Shown here: piece by piece, positions 25,653 through 48,262 of the stretch | How the letters are laid out: each line of letters starts with the position of its first letter | Position numbering within the stretch: position 1 is the stretch's first letter | NCBI GenBank assembly: GCA_016785225.1 | Contig: JAFBJZ010000627.1 | Span: 147,501 to 211,500, forward strand | DNA: 64,000 nucleotides | Origin: Psettodes erumei | Taxonomy: Eukaryota; Chordata; Actinopteri; Pleuronectiformes; Psettodidae | Reading direction: 5' to 3' | The notes under the pieces: model-generated | What the model saw: the letters and a program-made list of their open reading frames with translations, nothing else | Database searches by the model: none | Told to the model about the DNA's origin: nothing | Translations under genes and position numbers: made by a program

Positions 25653-25911
25653 GGTCTCAGGACGTGCTCGGTACCGACCCGTGTCTCGCCGTGCGCCCCG
25701 GGGACCGTCTCCCTGCGGGGGGGGGTGCGTTTGATCCCACGTCGACTCATTAACGAATCCCAGAGTTGAAAACGAGGCGGGCGGCTCCTCTGGGGGGGGC
25801 GGAGGGGTGCGTTTGATTTGTGTTCGGTGATTCGGTGTTTCCTGGCACCTCCACCAAAAACACACTTAGTGCAGTGTGTACCGAGCCAACACAACTGGCC
25901 TGCACACAGCT

Positions 25912-25919
25912 GCCCCCCC

Positions 25920-25982
<63 letters not shown>
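25912..25982. repeat. Composite (C)n(AC)n microsatellite
   Basis: A C run passes directly into about 30 CA units. The same C-run-then-CA order recurs at many places in the window. Confidence 0.92.
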
Positions 25983-25984
<2 letters not shown>

Positions 25985-26551
25985 AGCTCCTCCCACTCTG
26001 GAATGACGCGTCCACGTGGACCCTCAGAACCTCGGCCCAGGTCGGGACCAGAACCCTTTGGTCCAACCTGGATACCAAGTGGAACCCAGACCAGGCGGGC
26101 CCGGTTCTCTGGACCGGACCCGATCCGCCACCGTGTGGGAGAGAAGAACAGCTGGTGAGCGTTGAGACGCTGCTGAGACCCGGACCAGAAGAAGTTCTGC
26201 TGCTCTGCTGAGGTGGAGACAGCTTTTGTATTGGGGGGGGCACCGGGGACAACTGCTGGATGGGGGGGTTAGTTAGCATTTAGCATTTAGCTTGTTGCTG
26301 CTGAAATCCTTCAACTTTCAGTTTCACGTTCAGGAAGTTTATTTCTGTACGTTCTGCAGAAAGTACTCTGGTACTTCTACTCAAGGAGGGGCGTGTAATG
26401 AAGTATAAGTACACGGCTGTCGGGGGGGCGGACAGACGAGCAGTGAAGTCATGGGGGGGGGGGTTTAATTTTGTTTTTAAACCAAACAGAGAGAGAGAGA
26501 CGGAGCTCATCTCCCAGTTACCGTGAGAAAGCAGTTTTTAAATGCCAGGAC

Positions 26552-26680
26552 CTGGGAGGAGGAGGAGGAGGAGGAGGAGGAGGAGGAGGAGGAAGGAGGA
26601 GGAGGAGGAGGAGGGAAGGAGGGGGAGGAGGAAGGAGGAAGGAGGAGGAAGAGGGAGGAGGAAGGAGGGGGAGGAGGAGC
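26552..26680. repeat. (GGA)n / GGAA purine tract
   Basis: About 130 bp of GGA with interspersed GGAA and GGGA units, strictly purine on the plus strand, in the RALGDS 5' intron. A further (CA)n tract follows at about 26766-26828. Confidence 0.92.
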
Positions 26681-26764
26681 AGAGACTGTGGGGCTGTAGA
26701 GGTAAACCTTCACCTGTCTCACCTGTGTCAGCTCATCTCTCATTGAGGGGCCAGTGGTTCTGAT

Positions 26765-26834
<70 letters not shown>

Positions 26835-27256
26835 CGTCACAGAAGAACTGGACCCCAGCGTCATGTGACTGACTGTACATGAAAGGCGGAAAGAGGAAAC
26901 TAAGAAACCTCTTTTTATTCCTGTGTGTGTCCGTTTGTGTGTTTGTTTGTGCGTCTGTTTGTGCGAACACGAGCGGGGGGGGGATTCCTGCTGGGGAAGT
27001 CCCCCCCCCCGGGTTTTGCCGCCTGTGCAGCTTTCATTTTCTGTTCACGTGCGATGAACGTCGCACACGCGGCGACACATGTGCAGCAGTTAATGTTTGC
27101 TGGCGTTGTTGACACAGCTGGTAAAGTAAACAACATGGCGGCTGGCGGAAGAGGGGGCGGGGTCAGGGGTCAGGGGTCAGGGGGAGGGCCCGGCGCCCCC
27201 TGAGCGTTTCCCGGACTCGCTCGGATCCGGAGGTTTCTGTTCGGGTCCCGAGCGCG

Positions 27257-27364
27257 ATGCGGCGGCGGGGCCGGTGGAGCTGCGGGCTGCTGGTCGGGCC
27301 CGGCGTCTGCTGGGGCGGCGAGGACGGCGGCGAGCGGGCGGCGAGCGGAGCGGCAGGAGCGCAG
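27257..27364 (+). CDS. ralgds: RALGDS possible first exon C (weak)
   Basis: ATG at 27257 opens 36 codons starting MRRRGRWSCGLLVGPGVCWG and ends at CAG/GTGGGA in phase 0. The sequence is a GC- and CpG-rich island. It has the form of a first exon and the right phase for the shared exon 2, but no homology was recognised and it may simply be an open frame in a CpG island. Confidence 0.25.
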
Positions 27365-28984
27365 GTGGGATGTTACTGAAACCCAATCAGATTATCGACG
27401 ACCTGATCGCTGAGACCGCGGCGTTGTTGTTGGCGTTTGGCGAACCGATCGATCGATCGACGGCGACAAGCTCCATCGATCGATCGCTTTCGTCGTCCGG
27501 TCGGGCGTGTCGACGTTTTAACGTACGACGCGATTTTTACCGATCACGACTGATGAATTGATCGATGAGCCGGCGCGCCGCACGCGGTGGCGTTGGACTC
27601 GTTTAGCAAACAGCGGCGTGTTTACTCGTCCACCTCGCGGACCCGAGTCCAACGTCCACCCGCTTGTTTTCGGAACGCCGCGCTCGCCGGCGGGCGTCCC
27701 CGTGAAGCGTCCGAAACAAACGGGCTGAAAGAGGCTAAAAAACAAACGCCGCCGCTGTTTCCCTTCCTGTTGCGTAACTCCGTCCTCTGCTGCAGATTCA
27801 TCAGTTGTGCGTCTGGCAACACAAGAACCGCTCGGGCTGCAGTTTGTTTTTTTTTGCAGAACCCGTCCAGAACCCCCCCCCCCACTAAAACACGGGCCAG
27901 AACCACCAGAACCGCAGCAGCACGACAACATCCTCTGGAATCGATTTCCAGCCGACCGCCATGACGGTTGTTTTTCTTTTTTCTGGACAGACACATTATT
28001 ATTTATTATTATTATTGTTGTTATTATTAGATATTGTTACCCATAAAGCTGCTCTGTGATGCATTCAGTGACTCAGCAGTTTTTAGCTGACCAGACAGGA
28101 AGTGGTTGTCCTTTAAAGGAAAAAAAAAAAAATCTGTGTCCTCTGGCTCATCCTGTCTCTTCGTCTCGGAATGAGACATTCAAAGTGCCTCGTGCGCCGT
28201 GGTAAATCTCAGCGCTGTCGAGCCGACAGATTTGTCTCGTGAGTCGTCGCGACGAAACCTTCCCGCCTTTGAACGTGTTTTAATCGCGTGAGAATCGGGC
28301 GAGGAAGATTGAAGATTTGTCTGAACATCCCCACATCTTGTGTGTTTGTTGTTGTTATTGTTGTTGTTGTCGTGAGTTTCGGAGCCGGAGGGAAAAAAAA
28401 AAAAAGCCCGTGGACATTTTTGGTTTTTTTGTGGTCGGGTTCAGCTGGTGCAGCAGATGTTTTCCTTACAAAAAAAACAAAAAAACACTAAATCTCTTTC
28501 ACACCTGTTGGTCTGGTTCACGCTGCCGTGGGAAACTCTGGTTCGGATTACGTCGTCCAAAAAGTTTCCACGAGTGTTTGGAAGTTGAGCTCGTTGATTA
28601 TCGGAAACGGGCCGGACCCGGTCCGGTGGCGGTTCTGGAGCTTGGCCGGCGTCGTCTCGGCGAGACGATCGATCGTCCAGCAGGGGGCGCTGTTACGTGT
28701 CGGACCCACGTGGGCCGTGTTGGACGGTGGGATCCATCAGAACCCGGGGCTCCACGGGTCAACAGACACGCTGACGAGCATTTCAGGGCCCGTGGGATTT
28801 CTGATTAATCCAACGATTATTCTCTCCAATCGATCAGTCGTTTTATCGATGGATATTTTGGCGTCCTCAAAAATCCAGAAATATGATATAAAACACAAAA
28901 AAAACTTTTTTAAAACGTGAATTAGCGCCATGACAGCGTTAAATGGGATATTTTTTTTTCCCAGCAGACAGCTGGGACAGAAAC

Positions 28985-28986
<2 letters not shown>

Positions 28987-29082
<96 letters not shown>
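28987..29082. repeat. (CA)48 microsatellite
   Basis: Uninterrupted CA dinucleotide tract of about 96 bp in the RALGDS 5' intron. Confidence 0.95.
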
Positions 29083-29083
<1 letters not shown>

Positions 29084-29860
29084 CATTTCCCAAAGGCATG
29101 ACTTAAGAGTGGAGGAGTTTAGCGCTGCCTTCAGGGACACCTCACAGGCTCGTACTGTACAGCACCACACAGGAAATCAGAAAAGGGCTTTGTGATATAA
29201 ATAGCTGTTTTACAGTTTTGTACCGATCATGTGACGGTCGTTCATGATGTCGTACTTGAAGGGGATTTTGGCGCCGACGGGTGTCGGGAGGCGACAGAGA
29301 CTGAGCTCATCCATCACTGTGTCGCTTTGTCACATCGATAACATCCAGCTGAGTCATAGCAGGGAAACTAAAACACCGCGAGCGTTATTTTATATTTAAA
29401 GTACATTTAATTGATTTTTTTAAATTTTGAACAAGCAAGAAAAAAAACAACAACAAAACAACAACCATTACGTTAAATAAAACTATCTCAGTTTGGATAA
29501 AGTGAAAGTGATAAAGTTCCAGAGGGGAAGTGGATGCGGAAGTAGTATTTTAACGTGTATTTCCGTGTTACGTGTATTTCTGTATTTCCACACTCGGCGT
29601 CATTAAATAATCTGACCGTAAACCGTGTTCTAACAGCGGTAATCCCCGTTTACGTTATTTCCGAGGGCCGTGAACGCAGCTCGGGCCCCGCGGTGGGCGG
29701 GGCTTAGAAAAGCCCCTCGGTGAGTCATGATTCTCCTAAACGGCTCAGACCTCAGAGAAGACCCGGACCGAGCGCGAGCGGAACCGGTTCAGTTAAAAAA
29801 AACCGACCGGGATGTCGCCGCCGTTCCCGTGAGCGGACCCTCGGCACCCGCGCGGCCTCC

Positions 29861-37895
<8,035 letters not shown>

Positions 37896-39056
37896 GGAGC
37901 GACGCGTCTTCTCCCCGCCCCACCCCCTCCCTTTCACCTCCCCTCTTAAGCTCCGCCCCCTCTACGTTCCCCCGCCCCTCGGAGGAAACGCCGACCCGAG
38001 GAGGAGGACGTCGAGCTTCGGACTCGAAGGTGACGGAGGATCGGAGGAGCGCCTGAGCACTTAGCGGCGGCCGCCGCTCCGAGGATCCGGAGATCTCGCG
38101 GCGTCGGTGGCGGGAAGACGCCCGCGGGCGCGGCTGAACGCGCCGAACTCTCGTTCATTTCATTTTTGTTTACATTGTCACCTGCTCACAAGAGGAGTTT
38201 TGCACCTTCACTTTTTTTTTTTAATCCCAACGTGTTTTCCTCCATGCACGACCCCACGACCCCGTGACCCCATGACCCCATGACCCGCCCCAGACTGCAG
38301 GTACACAGGTGTGCGTCCCAGCCAGGTATTCAAATGTATTTCTATTCTTTCAGGGAGCTTTTGTCGCCACCTTCTTGATGTCGGCGGCGCTGAAGGTTCA
38401 GCTCTCCGCTCTCGGGACGCTGGGATTGGTTGTTTTTTTTTTTTTTTTTCTTTGGCGTGGAGGAAAAGTTACACGAACGCGACACGGCGGGGCGGAGTCG
38501 ACGCAGCCAATCACACGCCACCGTTTTGGCGGGACCTGCGACCGGGACGAGTGTAAATATGGTGGAAAAGGACCGTGAGGTTTCTTTTTGTTGTTGTTGT
38601 TAATAGACTCGACACAATATCAACACTTTGTTTGTGTTATCGTTGGTTTTTTTCACGTCGCGTCATCGTACGAGCCGCGCCGGCCGCCATGTTGGAACGA
38701 CAACATATCAAGGAAACGTTGGGATTCGTGATGACGTCAGCGAGTTTAACTGTTTATAACGTTTAAGAAATGCCTGTTACACGTTAATAACAATAATCGT
38801 GTTTGTTTTTTTTTTAATACTTGAACATAAAAAGGTTCCAGACGCTCGTCGTCAGCGGCGTCCTGCGCTCACGTTTAATATTCCTCTTTGCGTTTACAGA
38901 GAAAACGTCAGCTCGCCTCTTCCAACATGGCGGCTCGACCCGCCGCGTCCGTTTACGAACGCACGACGGGTTTTTAAGGTTCGGAGAGAAGGAGGCGGCG
39001 GCGCGAGGAACGAACCGCGGCGTCTGTTTCTCTGGAGGGAAAAATCCAACCTGAAG

Positions 39057-39116
<60 letters not shown>

Positions 39117-40171
39117 ACACACTCACACACACAGACGTCAGTCAGGAGAGTCACTGCCCAAGTTCACCAGCAGGTGGCGAGCCAGAACATCCTTTAAAGT
39201 AAATCATTATTATTATCATCATGATATTTGTTCATGAGAGAAATGAATAAAGTTAAAGACATTTTTCACACCCAAAGCATCCTGGGAAATGTGGGAAATG
39301 TCACCGACTTTATGACAGAAATATCAGCGGTTGGATTTTTCCTCCAGAGTTTCTTCATATCGCAGATTGCGCTGCGACCACGTGCTTTTTTTTTTTTTTT
39401 TTTTTTATTTCCACCTGCATGAAGTTCATGAATCTGTTATCGATCAAATCAATGAAGCACCAGAAGAAAAAAAAACAACCTGTGGAAGCAATATGTCGCA
39501 GAGCGGCGGGAGGAGGAGGAGGAGGAGGAGGAGGAGGAGGCGCGTCGTCCTGGATGTTGTTCGTGGCGTGAGCTGTTGAACACTGTGACCTTCGACCCCG
39601 TTCGCTCCGCCCCTCTCTGCCTTTTTGGATGGACGTCGAGCACTGTGAACAAACGAAAACAAGCGCCCCCCGCCCCGAGCGGTGCCATGTGCCAAAATAA
39701 CACGGAGAGAGAGAGAGAACGGTCGAGTCCTCCGCCTTTCACAGCGAAAAAAAAAAATCTACTTTGTATGTTTACTGTTGGCGCTTTTCTTTTTTTTGTT
39801 TGTTTGTTTTTTTTTTTTTGGAAAACAAAAAAAAAGGGTCTGAAAACAAAAAAAAAAAAAAGATTCGGACGAAGCTGCTGCAGGAAAACCGACGCGTTCA
39901 ACCACACAAACACGACTGGTGCTCAAACACAACAACAGGGAACCGCTTTAAAAACGACAACAACACGTCTGCAGATGTTTTTGTTTCCCTCAACAAATCC
40001 CCCAGAAAAGAAAGTCGGACGCACACACAGACACACACAGACACACAACAGTCTGAACAAGGAGTCTCTCAGTGTGTGTGTGTTTTGTGGGGCCCGCTTA
40101 CATGTTTGTGTGCCTCGGGGGCCCATTGTCGTATAATTAGTCCGTGCTAGTGAGTATTTGGGGCAGTGGGA

Positions 40172-40207
<36 letters not shown>

Positions 40208-40605
40208 CTGGGTCAGTGTGTGTCTGTGTGTTCGGCCTCTTTACGTGAGATTTGTTGACAGCAACAACAGACTTTTCCCAGCGCAGCATGAACGCAGCGT
40301 CAGTTGGTCTCATCACGTGTCGTTTGTTCTGAGGGAAAACGTTCCGGCTCTTTGATAAAAAGACGGGACCGGCGTGGAGGTTCTGCAGCAGCTCCGGCTC
40401 CGACCGGACCGGGCTCGTGTTGTCTGCCGGGTCGCGCACATGAGTGGAACTTTAAATGACTCTGCAGACCGTGTTGGTCTGTGTGTCGTTGTTGACGTGA
40501 CGTACCTTCTGTGATTTGATCTGATTCTGTGCGAGTTTGAACAAAAAAAAAAAAAAGCTGCGTTTACATGAAGAAAAAAAAAAACTGGGAACCAGCTGGC
40601 GTGGT

Positions 40606-40644
<39 letters not shown>

Positions 40645-41242
40645 TATTTTAATTTTGTTTTGTTCCCCTGATCTGTGCTCGGGTGCCATTTTCCATTTTA
40701 ACAAAGGATTTCAGAACTTTTTCTAACTGCAAGTCTCTTCTTTAATTTCCTTTTCCTACCTGAAGACAACGACCCATGTAGAATACAAAACTGTCCTCGA
40801 TTACGTCTTTGTTTATTTATTGATTTGTATATAGAGATTTTGTTTTGCATTGTACATTCTCTCCTTTCTTGGTTATAGATTAATATATTCATGTATATAC
40901 GAATAAACATTAAGTTTATAAAAGTAAAAAGGACTTTTCTCTCATTAATCACATTTCTGAGTAAAGGTTTTAATATAAAGCGCAATTAATGCTTTCAGAT
41001 AAATTATAAAAATAATAATAATTATATTATATATGTACATAAACACATATATAATGTACATATATTATATATAAGTCAAAAGTTACACATATAAACAGAA
41101 GCTGGAACCGTGAGACGTTTGATTTAAAGCTTTTTCGAGTCCGATTCGTCGACGCGTCTATTTGACGTCATCCCCCCGCGACGGGCCGTGCTCGAGCTCC
41201 GCGCCTGCGCAGTGGCAGGGAGCTTTGTTGTTTGTTACCAGT
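37896..41242. other. RALGDS 3' UTR and RALGDS-SMARCB1 intergenic region
   Basis: Candidate polyadenylation signals for RALGDS are at 39246-39251 and 40902-40907; the true 3' end is not clear. Contains a CCCCATGA-type minisatellite (about 38246-38290), a CA tract (39058-39131), a GGA tract (about 39510-39540), GT tracts (40172-40202, about 40605-40640) and many A/T homopolymers. The last 100 bp before 41243 is GC-rich and is probably the SMARCB1 promoter and 5' UTR. No other gene is supported. Confidence 0.65.
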
Positions 41243-43689
<2,447 letters not shown>

Positions 43690-43708
43690 ACGGAGCAGCA
43701 CCCCCCCC

Positions 43709-43745
<37 letters not shown>

Positions 43746-43940
43746 CACCCACAGGAACGCCACACGCGTGACGGAGGTATGACGCGGTTCAAAGAGGTTC
43801 CTCCATCACGCGCCGGACGTTCACCGGCTCCTCCTCCGTCCGCCATTTTTTTTTTAGTTTTATTATGAGTATTGACATGATGGTCTTGCCCCCCCAGCGT
43901 GGAGAAGCTGCTCGCTCTCTGACCACTGACTCTCCCCCCG

Positions 43941-43983
<43 letters not shown>

Positions 43984-44471
43984 ACAAACAGTCTCAGATA
44001 ATATATTGTTTTGTCGTATTTGTCGTCTTTTTGTACATTTTAATAATTCTTACAAAATAATAATAAAAAAAAAAAAAACAGCTTAATTTTTCCGCCTGGT
44101 TACGTTCACGTGCGTGTCATCAGCAGGAGTGTGTGTGTTGCGTCGTTGTGTGTGTATGTGTGTGTGTGTGAGGAGGGGGGGGTGTTAGTTAGTTTACAGG
44201 TTGTGTCGTGCTAAGCAGTTTCCATTTTGTCGTCTCCCCCAGTGTTTGACCCACAAAGGCAGCGGGTGAAAGTGCTGAGTGGGCAGATTGAATGAGCTGG
44301 GGGGTGTGTGTGTGTGTGTGTGTGTGACAGGTCTGCCCCCCCCCAAAAAAAAAACAACAACAAACAAACTCCCTGACCCCCTTTGTAACTGGGATGAAAC
44401 AGACATCGTCCTGACTCTCCTGTGTGTGTTTCCTCCAGCTGTGTGTGTGTGTGTGTGTGTTGTTGTTGTTG
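43690..44471. other. SMARCB1/DERL3 convergent 3' region
   Basis: SMARCB1 3' UTR with composite C-run/CA tracts (43700-43742, 43946-43978) and AATAAA at 44062-44067, followed by GT-rich sequence (about 44129-44170 and 44304-44326) that is probably the DERL3 3' UTR. No clear minus-strand polyadenylation hexamer was identified for DERL3. Confidence 0.6.
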
Positions 44472-46083
44472 TTAGTTGTGCGTCTCCTCGTCCCGTCCCG
44501 GGTCGTCCGGCCGGTCGAACGCGGCCCGTCTGTGAGGAGAGAAGCAGTCGCCTGAGTTGTGCGAGCGGGACCCGTACCTGGACCCGGCGGGGCGAGGCGG
44601 GTTCCGGTTCTTACAGGAGTTGTGGCGTGCGCAGCAGCTTCCTCCCGCCGGGCCGGCGAGGCAGCACGTCTTCCAGGAAGTAGTACGCATGTCCCACGCC
44701 GATACCTGAGGAAGGGGGGGGGGCGTCAGCGTCCGGTTTCCGTTAACACGCGCACACACATGTGTCCCACACACACACACACACACACACACACCCAGCA
44801 GGTCGGCGGCGACGGGGTTCCCGAGCAGCAGCGAGAACCCGGCCAGCGCCCACGGCAGCAGCGCGGCCCGGACGCTGAGCGGGCCGACCACGTGGACGCG
44901 CGCCCGCGGGTGCCGGCGGCTCCACACGTACGCCAGCGTCACCACGAAGGCCGGGCCCAGGAGGAAGACGTCGGCGAGCAGCGCCAACAGCTGGCGGCGT
45001 TCAGGTCGAACACGGAGACGGTGGAACCACGTCGAAACCAGTCAAAGTATTGATTACTGCATCAGTATGTATATTACATATTGATTTACTGGGTTAAACT
45101 GAGTATAAAGTTAATGTGACTAATTCTTTTCCTCTTTATTATTATTAGCAGTAAAAACACTTTTTCATATTAGCACTAATGGATATTTATTCATATTTCT
45201 ACCAATATTTATCTTATCCGATCAATATGAGCCGATCAGCGACATATTGGCGATTCCGCTCGTGTTTTTGCTGAGTCACTGGATGTTTCTGGTTCTTATT
45301 TGTCAGATTTGAAGAAGATCTTCCTTCGTGTCAGACAAACATCAACACGTGAAGAAGGATACGGTCATCAGGATTCCTCCGAACAGGAACATGAAAACAA
45401 AATCCGCCGTCCTCCCGCGGAAGCAGCCGTCCTCCAGCAGCCGGCAGTATCGATAACTGGCTGGGATTAAGGAACGTGACGTCCGGAATAATCTGACACG
45501 TTTCCGCCCGACGGAAAAAGATACAGGAAGGCCACGTTGAACAGGAAACCGAATCCCACGGAGCCGAAGAACAGGAAGCTGGTTATCAGGCGCCAGAGCT
45601 GAGGAGGAAGAAGAAACTCAGAGCAGGTGTGAAAATGTGTTTGGGATTATGAAAACAGACGTTACCTGGTATCTTCTGATGATGAGGTCGGGGTTGAAGC
45701 AGAGCTGAAGCGGGGAGACGACCTCCAGTTGCTACAAATCAATCAAATTCATGGATGGAACGTTTCCTTTTCCTTTATTTACCTGTATATTGTTTTTTTT
45801 ATCTCCACTAAAAATCAGCTGTTTATATTTTACATTTCCTGCTTCAGCTTCAGCTGCTGGAAAAAAAACAACAACTTGCTCTTCAGCTGCTTTCACCTGT
45901 TACTGACACTTGAACTGCTCTCATCCTGTACTGGTCCGCAGCCTTCACACTGGCCTGTTTGTTTGTTTGTTTGTTTGTTTGTTTGTTTCTTACCACGGCC
46001 GCGGTGGTGAGGACGCAGGCGGTCGTGTACGCTCGGGTCACCACGGGGATCTGGAAATACTCCTGAGTGAAGCTGGGGGCCAT
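44472..46083 (-). CDS. derl3: Derlin-3 (ER-associated degradation rhomboid pseudoprotease)
   Basis: Derlins are multi-pass ER membrane proteins of the rhomboid fold that help retrotranslocate misfolded proteins for p97/proteasome degradation. Seven exons: 46083-45994, 45731-45666, 45598-45525, 45456-45363, 44990-44795, 44705-44615 and 44529-44472, giving 222 residues in consistent phase. Visible family features are YFQIPVVTRAYTTACVLTTA, LQLCFNPDLIIRRYQLWRLI, FLFFGSVGFGFLFNV, the conserved loop EDGCFRGRTADFVFMFLFGG, YVWSRRHPRARV, LPWALAGFSLLLGN and GVGHAYYFLEDVLPRRPGG. The C-terminus (RAAFDRPDDPGRDEETHN) is short and lacks the long proline-rich end of human DERL3. DERL3 rather than DERL2 is chosen from the tail and the SMARCB1/MMP11 neighbourhood. 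The reading frame stays open upstream of the ATG to another ATG at 46209, through a (CAG)n-encoded alanine run. Confidence 0.9.
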
Positions 46084-46111
46084 CGCTGCTGCTGCTGCTG
46101 CTGCTGCTGCC
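46084..46111 (-). repeat. derl3: (CAG)n directly before the DERL3 start codon
   Basis: About nine GCA/CAG triplets (minus strand) end within a few bases of the ATG at 46083. In the start-codon frame they read as alanines. Confidence 0.9.
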
Positions 46112-47761
46112 TTCACTGTCCGCCCGCTCAGCCGCACAGGCCCCGCCCCCCGCTCCCGGCACCGGCCAATCAGAGTCGCCCTCCAATTAACACCGTCCAC
46201 CCCACACACTGCATTTATTTAATCCAGATTTTATTTTATTTAATTTAGAGATTAATTATAAATAATTAAAATAATAAATTTTTGAAAGATTTTGAATTTT
46301 TTTTCTTATTTTTTATTAAAATTCTTATTTTATATATCTTGTAAATATTCATCTATGTTTATATCTACATATATTTCTTTTTAAATTATTGATTAATTTT
46401 ATAAAATATCATTTCTGCTTGAAAACATTTTGACAAAACGTTTTTTAAAACAGTTTTTACATTTTTTTAAAATGCTAATAAGATTTATAGCAAAATATAA
46501 TGATGTTTTTTTTTTTTTTTAAAAGACAAAACATTTGAAGGTCATATTTAGAAAACTTTTCAGATTGAGCAGAGAAGGAAATTCACATGTTAGTTAAATT
46601 CATACGTCTTTAAAACATATTTAAAAAAACACGACATTTTGATTAAAAACAAATATAAAAAATATAACTGAACAGTTTGGTAAACAGGTTATGATTTTAT
46701 TAGAAAGGAACAATACGCAGTTCATACATTTCAATGTACAACATAAAGGCTACATATGAGTAGAAAAAAACAACAATAATAATCAAACACATGTATGTAC
46801 AAGGAAGTTTCTGCTGAGTCGATTGTGTATAAATATTTTTTCACTGGTTATAACACTTGAAGTGAGTTGTAGAAGTGATTCATCATCATCATCATCATCA
46901 TCAGACGGGGCGATGACGACGACGACTCGTCAGTGTCCCGCACTGAGAAACGAACGTCCGCTGAGCTCGGCAGGCGGCGGCGCCGAGCCTTCACATTTCA
47001 AGCGCCTGCGGAGGGACGGCGGTTCTCAACCCAGGCGCGCGGACCCGCAGAGAGGTCGTTGGGTGTGGGGTTCTGAGGTCCACGGGATCCTGTCACTTTC
47101 CAGCAGCGGAGGAGTGAGTAATGAGATATAATGATGTAAAAAAAACAAAAATACTCCAGTACACGTAAGAGTACTGACTTTAAAATCCGAGAAGTCGATT
47201 AATCAATACAGAGATTAATTGATGGTTGCAGCCGTGAAAGCAGGTGAGTAAAAGCTGTTGAGAACCGCCGCTGCCCACAGCAGCCGCCGTCCCTGAACGC
47301 ATCACACGGACCGACCTGAACAGAGCACCATGTTAAAGGTAGGCCTTCATCCTCCTCCTCCTCCTCCTCCTCCTCCTGCAGGGTGGAGGTGTTGCACTCC
47401 AGATGGCGCAGCAGAGCGCTGAGTTAAAACAAGCGTACACCTGTGACATCACAACAACTCCACGCGCGGTGACGTAATCACGTTTTCCTGCACGTGGGAT
47501 TTATGAAACCAGGAATTCTGTCGCTGGGAAGGAAAGTAGGAAACACGACAAGAGGAAAAACCCTGAACACGTGAACAACGATTTATCTCAGCACCGTGCG
47601 GGTCATCGGTCGCACAAACGTGTGTGTGTGTAGGTAAGTGCTTTTTTTCTCCGTCCATTTTGAAAGGAAATGAAAAATATTTTTAAGGCTCTTTAAGGCG
47701 AGGTGGAAAAAGTTTGTGCTGCTGACTGACAGACAGAACAAGTTAACCCTCGGCATTATGG

Positions 47762-47981
47762 AGAAGAAGGAGAAGAAGAAGAAGAAGAAGAAGAAGAAGA
47801 AGAAGAAGAGACAGAAGAAGAAGAAGAAGAAGAAGAAGAAGAAGAAGAAGAAGAAGAAGGAGAAGGAGAAGGAGAAGGAGAAGAAGAAGAAGAAGAAGAA
47901 GAAGAAGAAGAAGAAGAAGGAGAAGGAGAAGGAGAAGAAGAAGAAGAAGAAGAGAAGGAAGAAGAAGAAGAAGAAGAAGAC
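47762..47981. repeat. (GAA)n microsatellite, about 220 bp
   Basis: Almost pure GAA/AAG array with blocks of GGAGAA and a single ACAGAA interruption, entirely purine on the plus strand except that interruption. It lies about 280 bp past the MMP11 stop codon, probably within its 3' UTR as (TTC)n. Confidence 0.95.
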
Positions 47982-48262
47982 ATCCACGGCGTGACGGGTG
48001 CAGGGCCTGGACCTCAGGCCTAACGGTGACAACGTGCAAAAATAAATAGGAGCGTAGCTGCACAGGAGGCGCCAAGTCTGAGGAGACGTCGCTTGGTTTT
48101 CCTGAGAAGACGGCGTAACTGTTGTGATACATGGAGTAAAGCACAAAACAGACCCCCCCCCCCAAAAAAAAACAACAACAACAAATAAACAAAAACTCCT
48201 CTTCATTGTCAATTAAAGAAAAAAAAAAAAACTCAGTTCCTCTGATCCTCCACGTTTTGTTT

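Larger units (their letters stand above)
46084..48262. other. DERL3-MMP11 intergenic region
   Basis: DERL3 5' flank, then AT-rich spacer (about 46200-46800), an ATC tract near 46878-46905, a TCC tract near 47349-47378 and the long GAA array at 47762-47981. A minus-strand AATAAA (46701-46696) could serve a long MMP11 3' UTR. No coding gene is supported. Confidence 0.6.

Noticed and set aside
47583..48212. Open frames rich in Phe, Leu, Ser or Lys over the GAA array
   Set aside because: They are produced by the (GAA)n repeat and have no start context, splice signals or homology.
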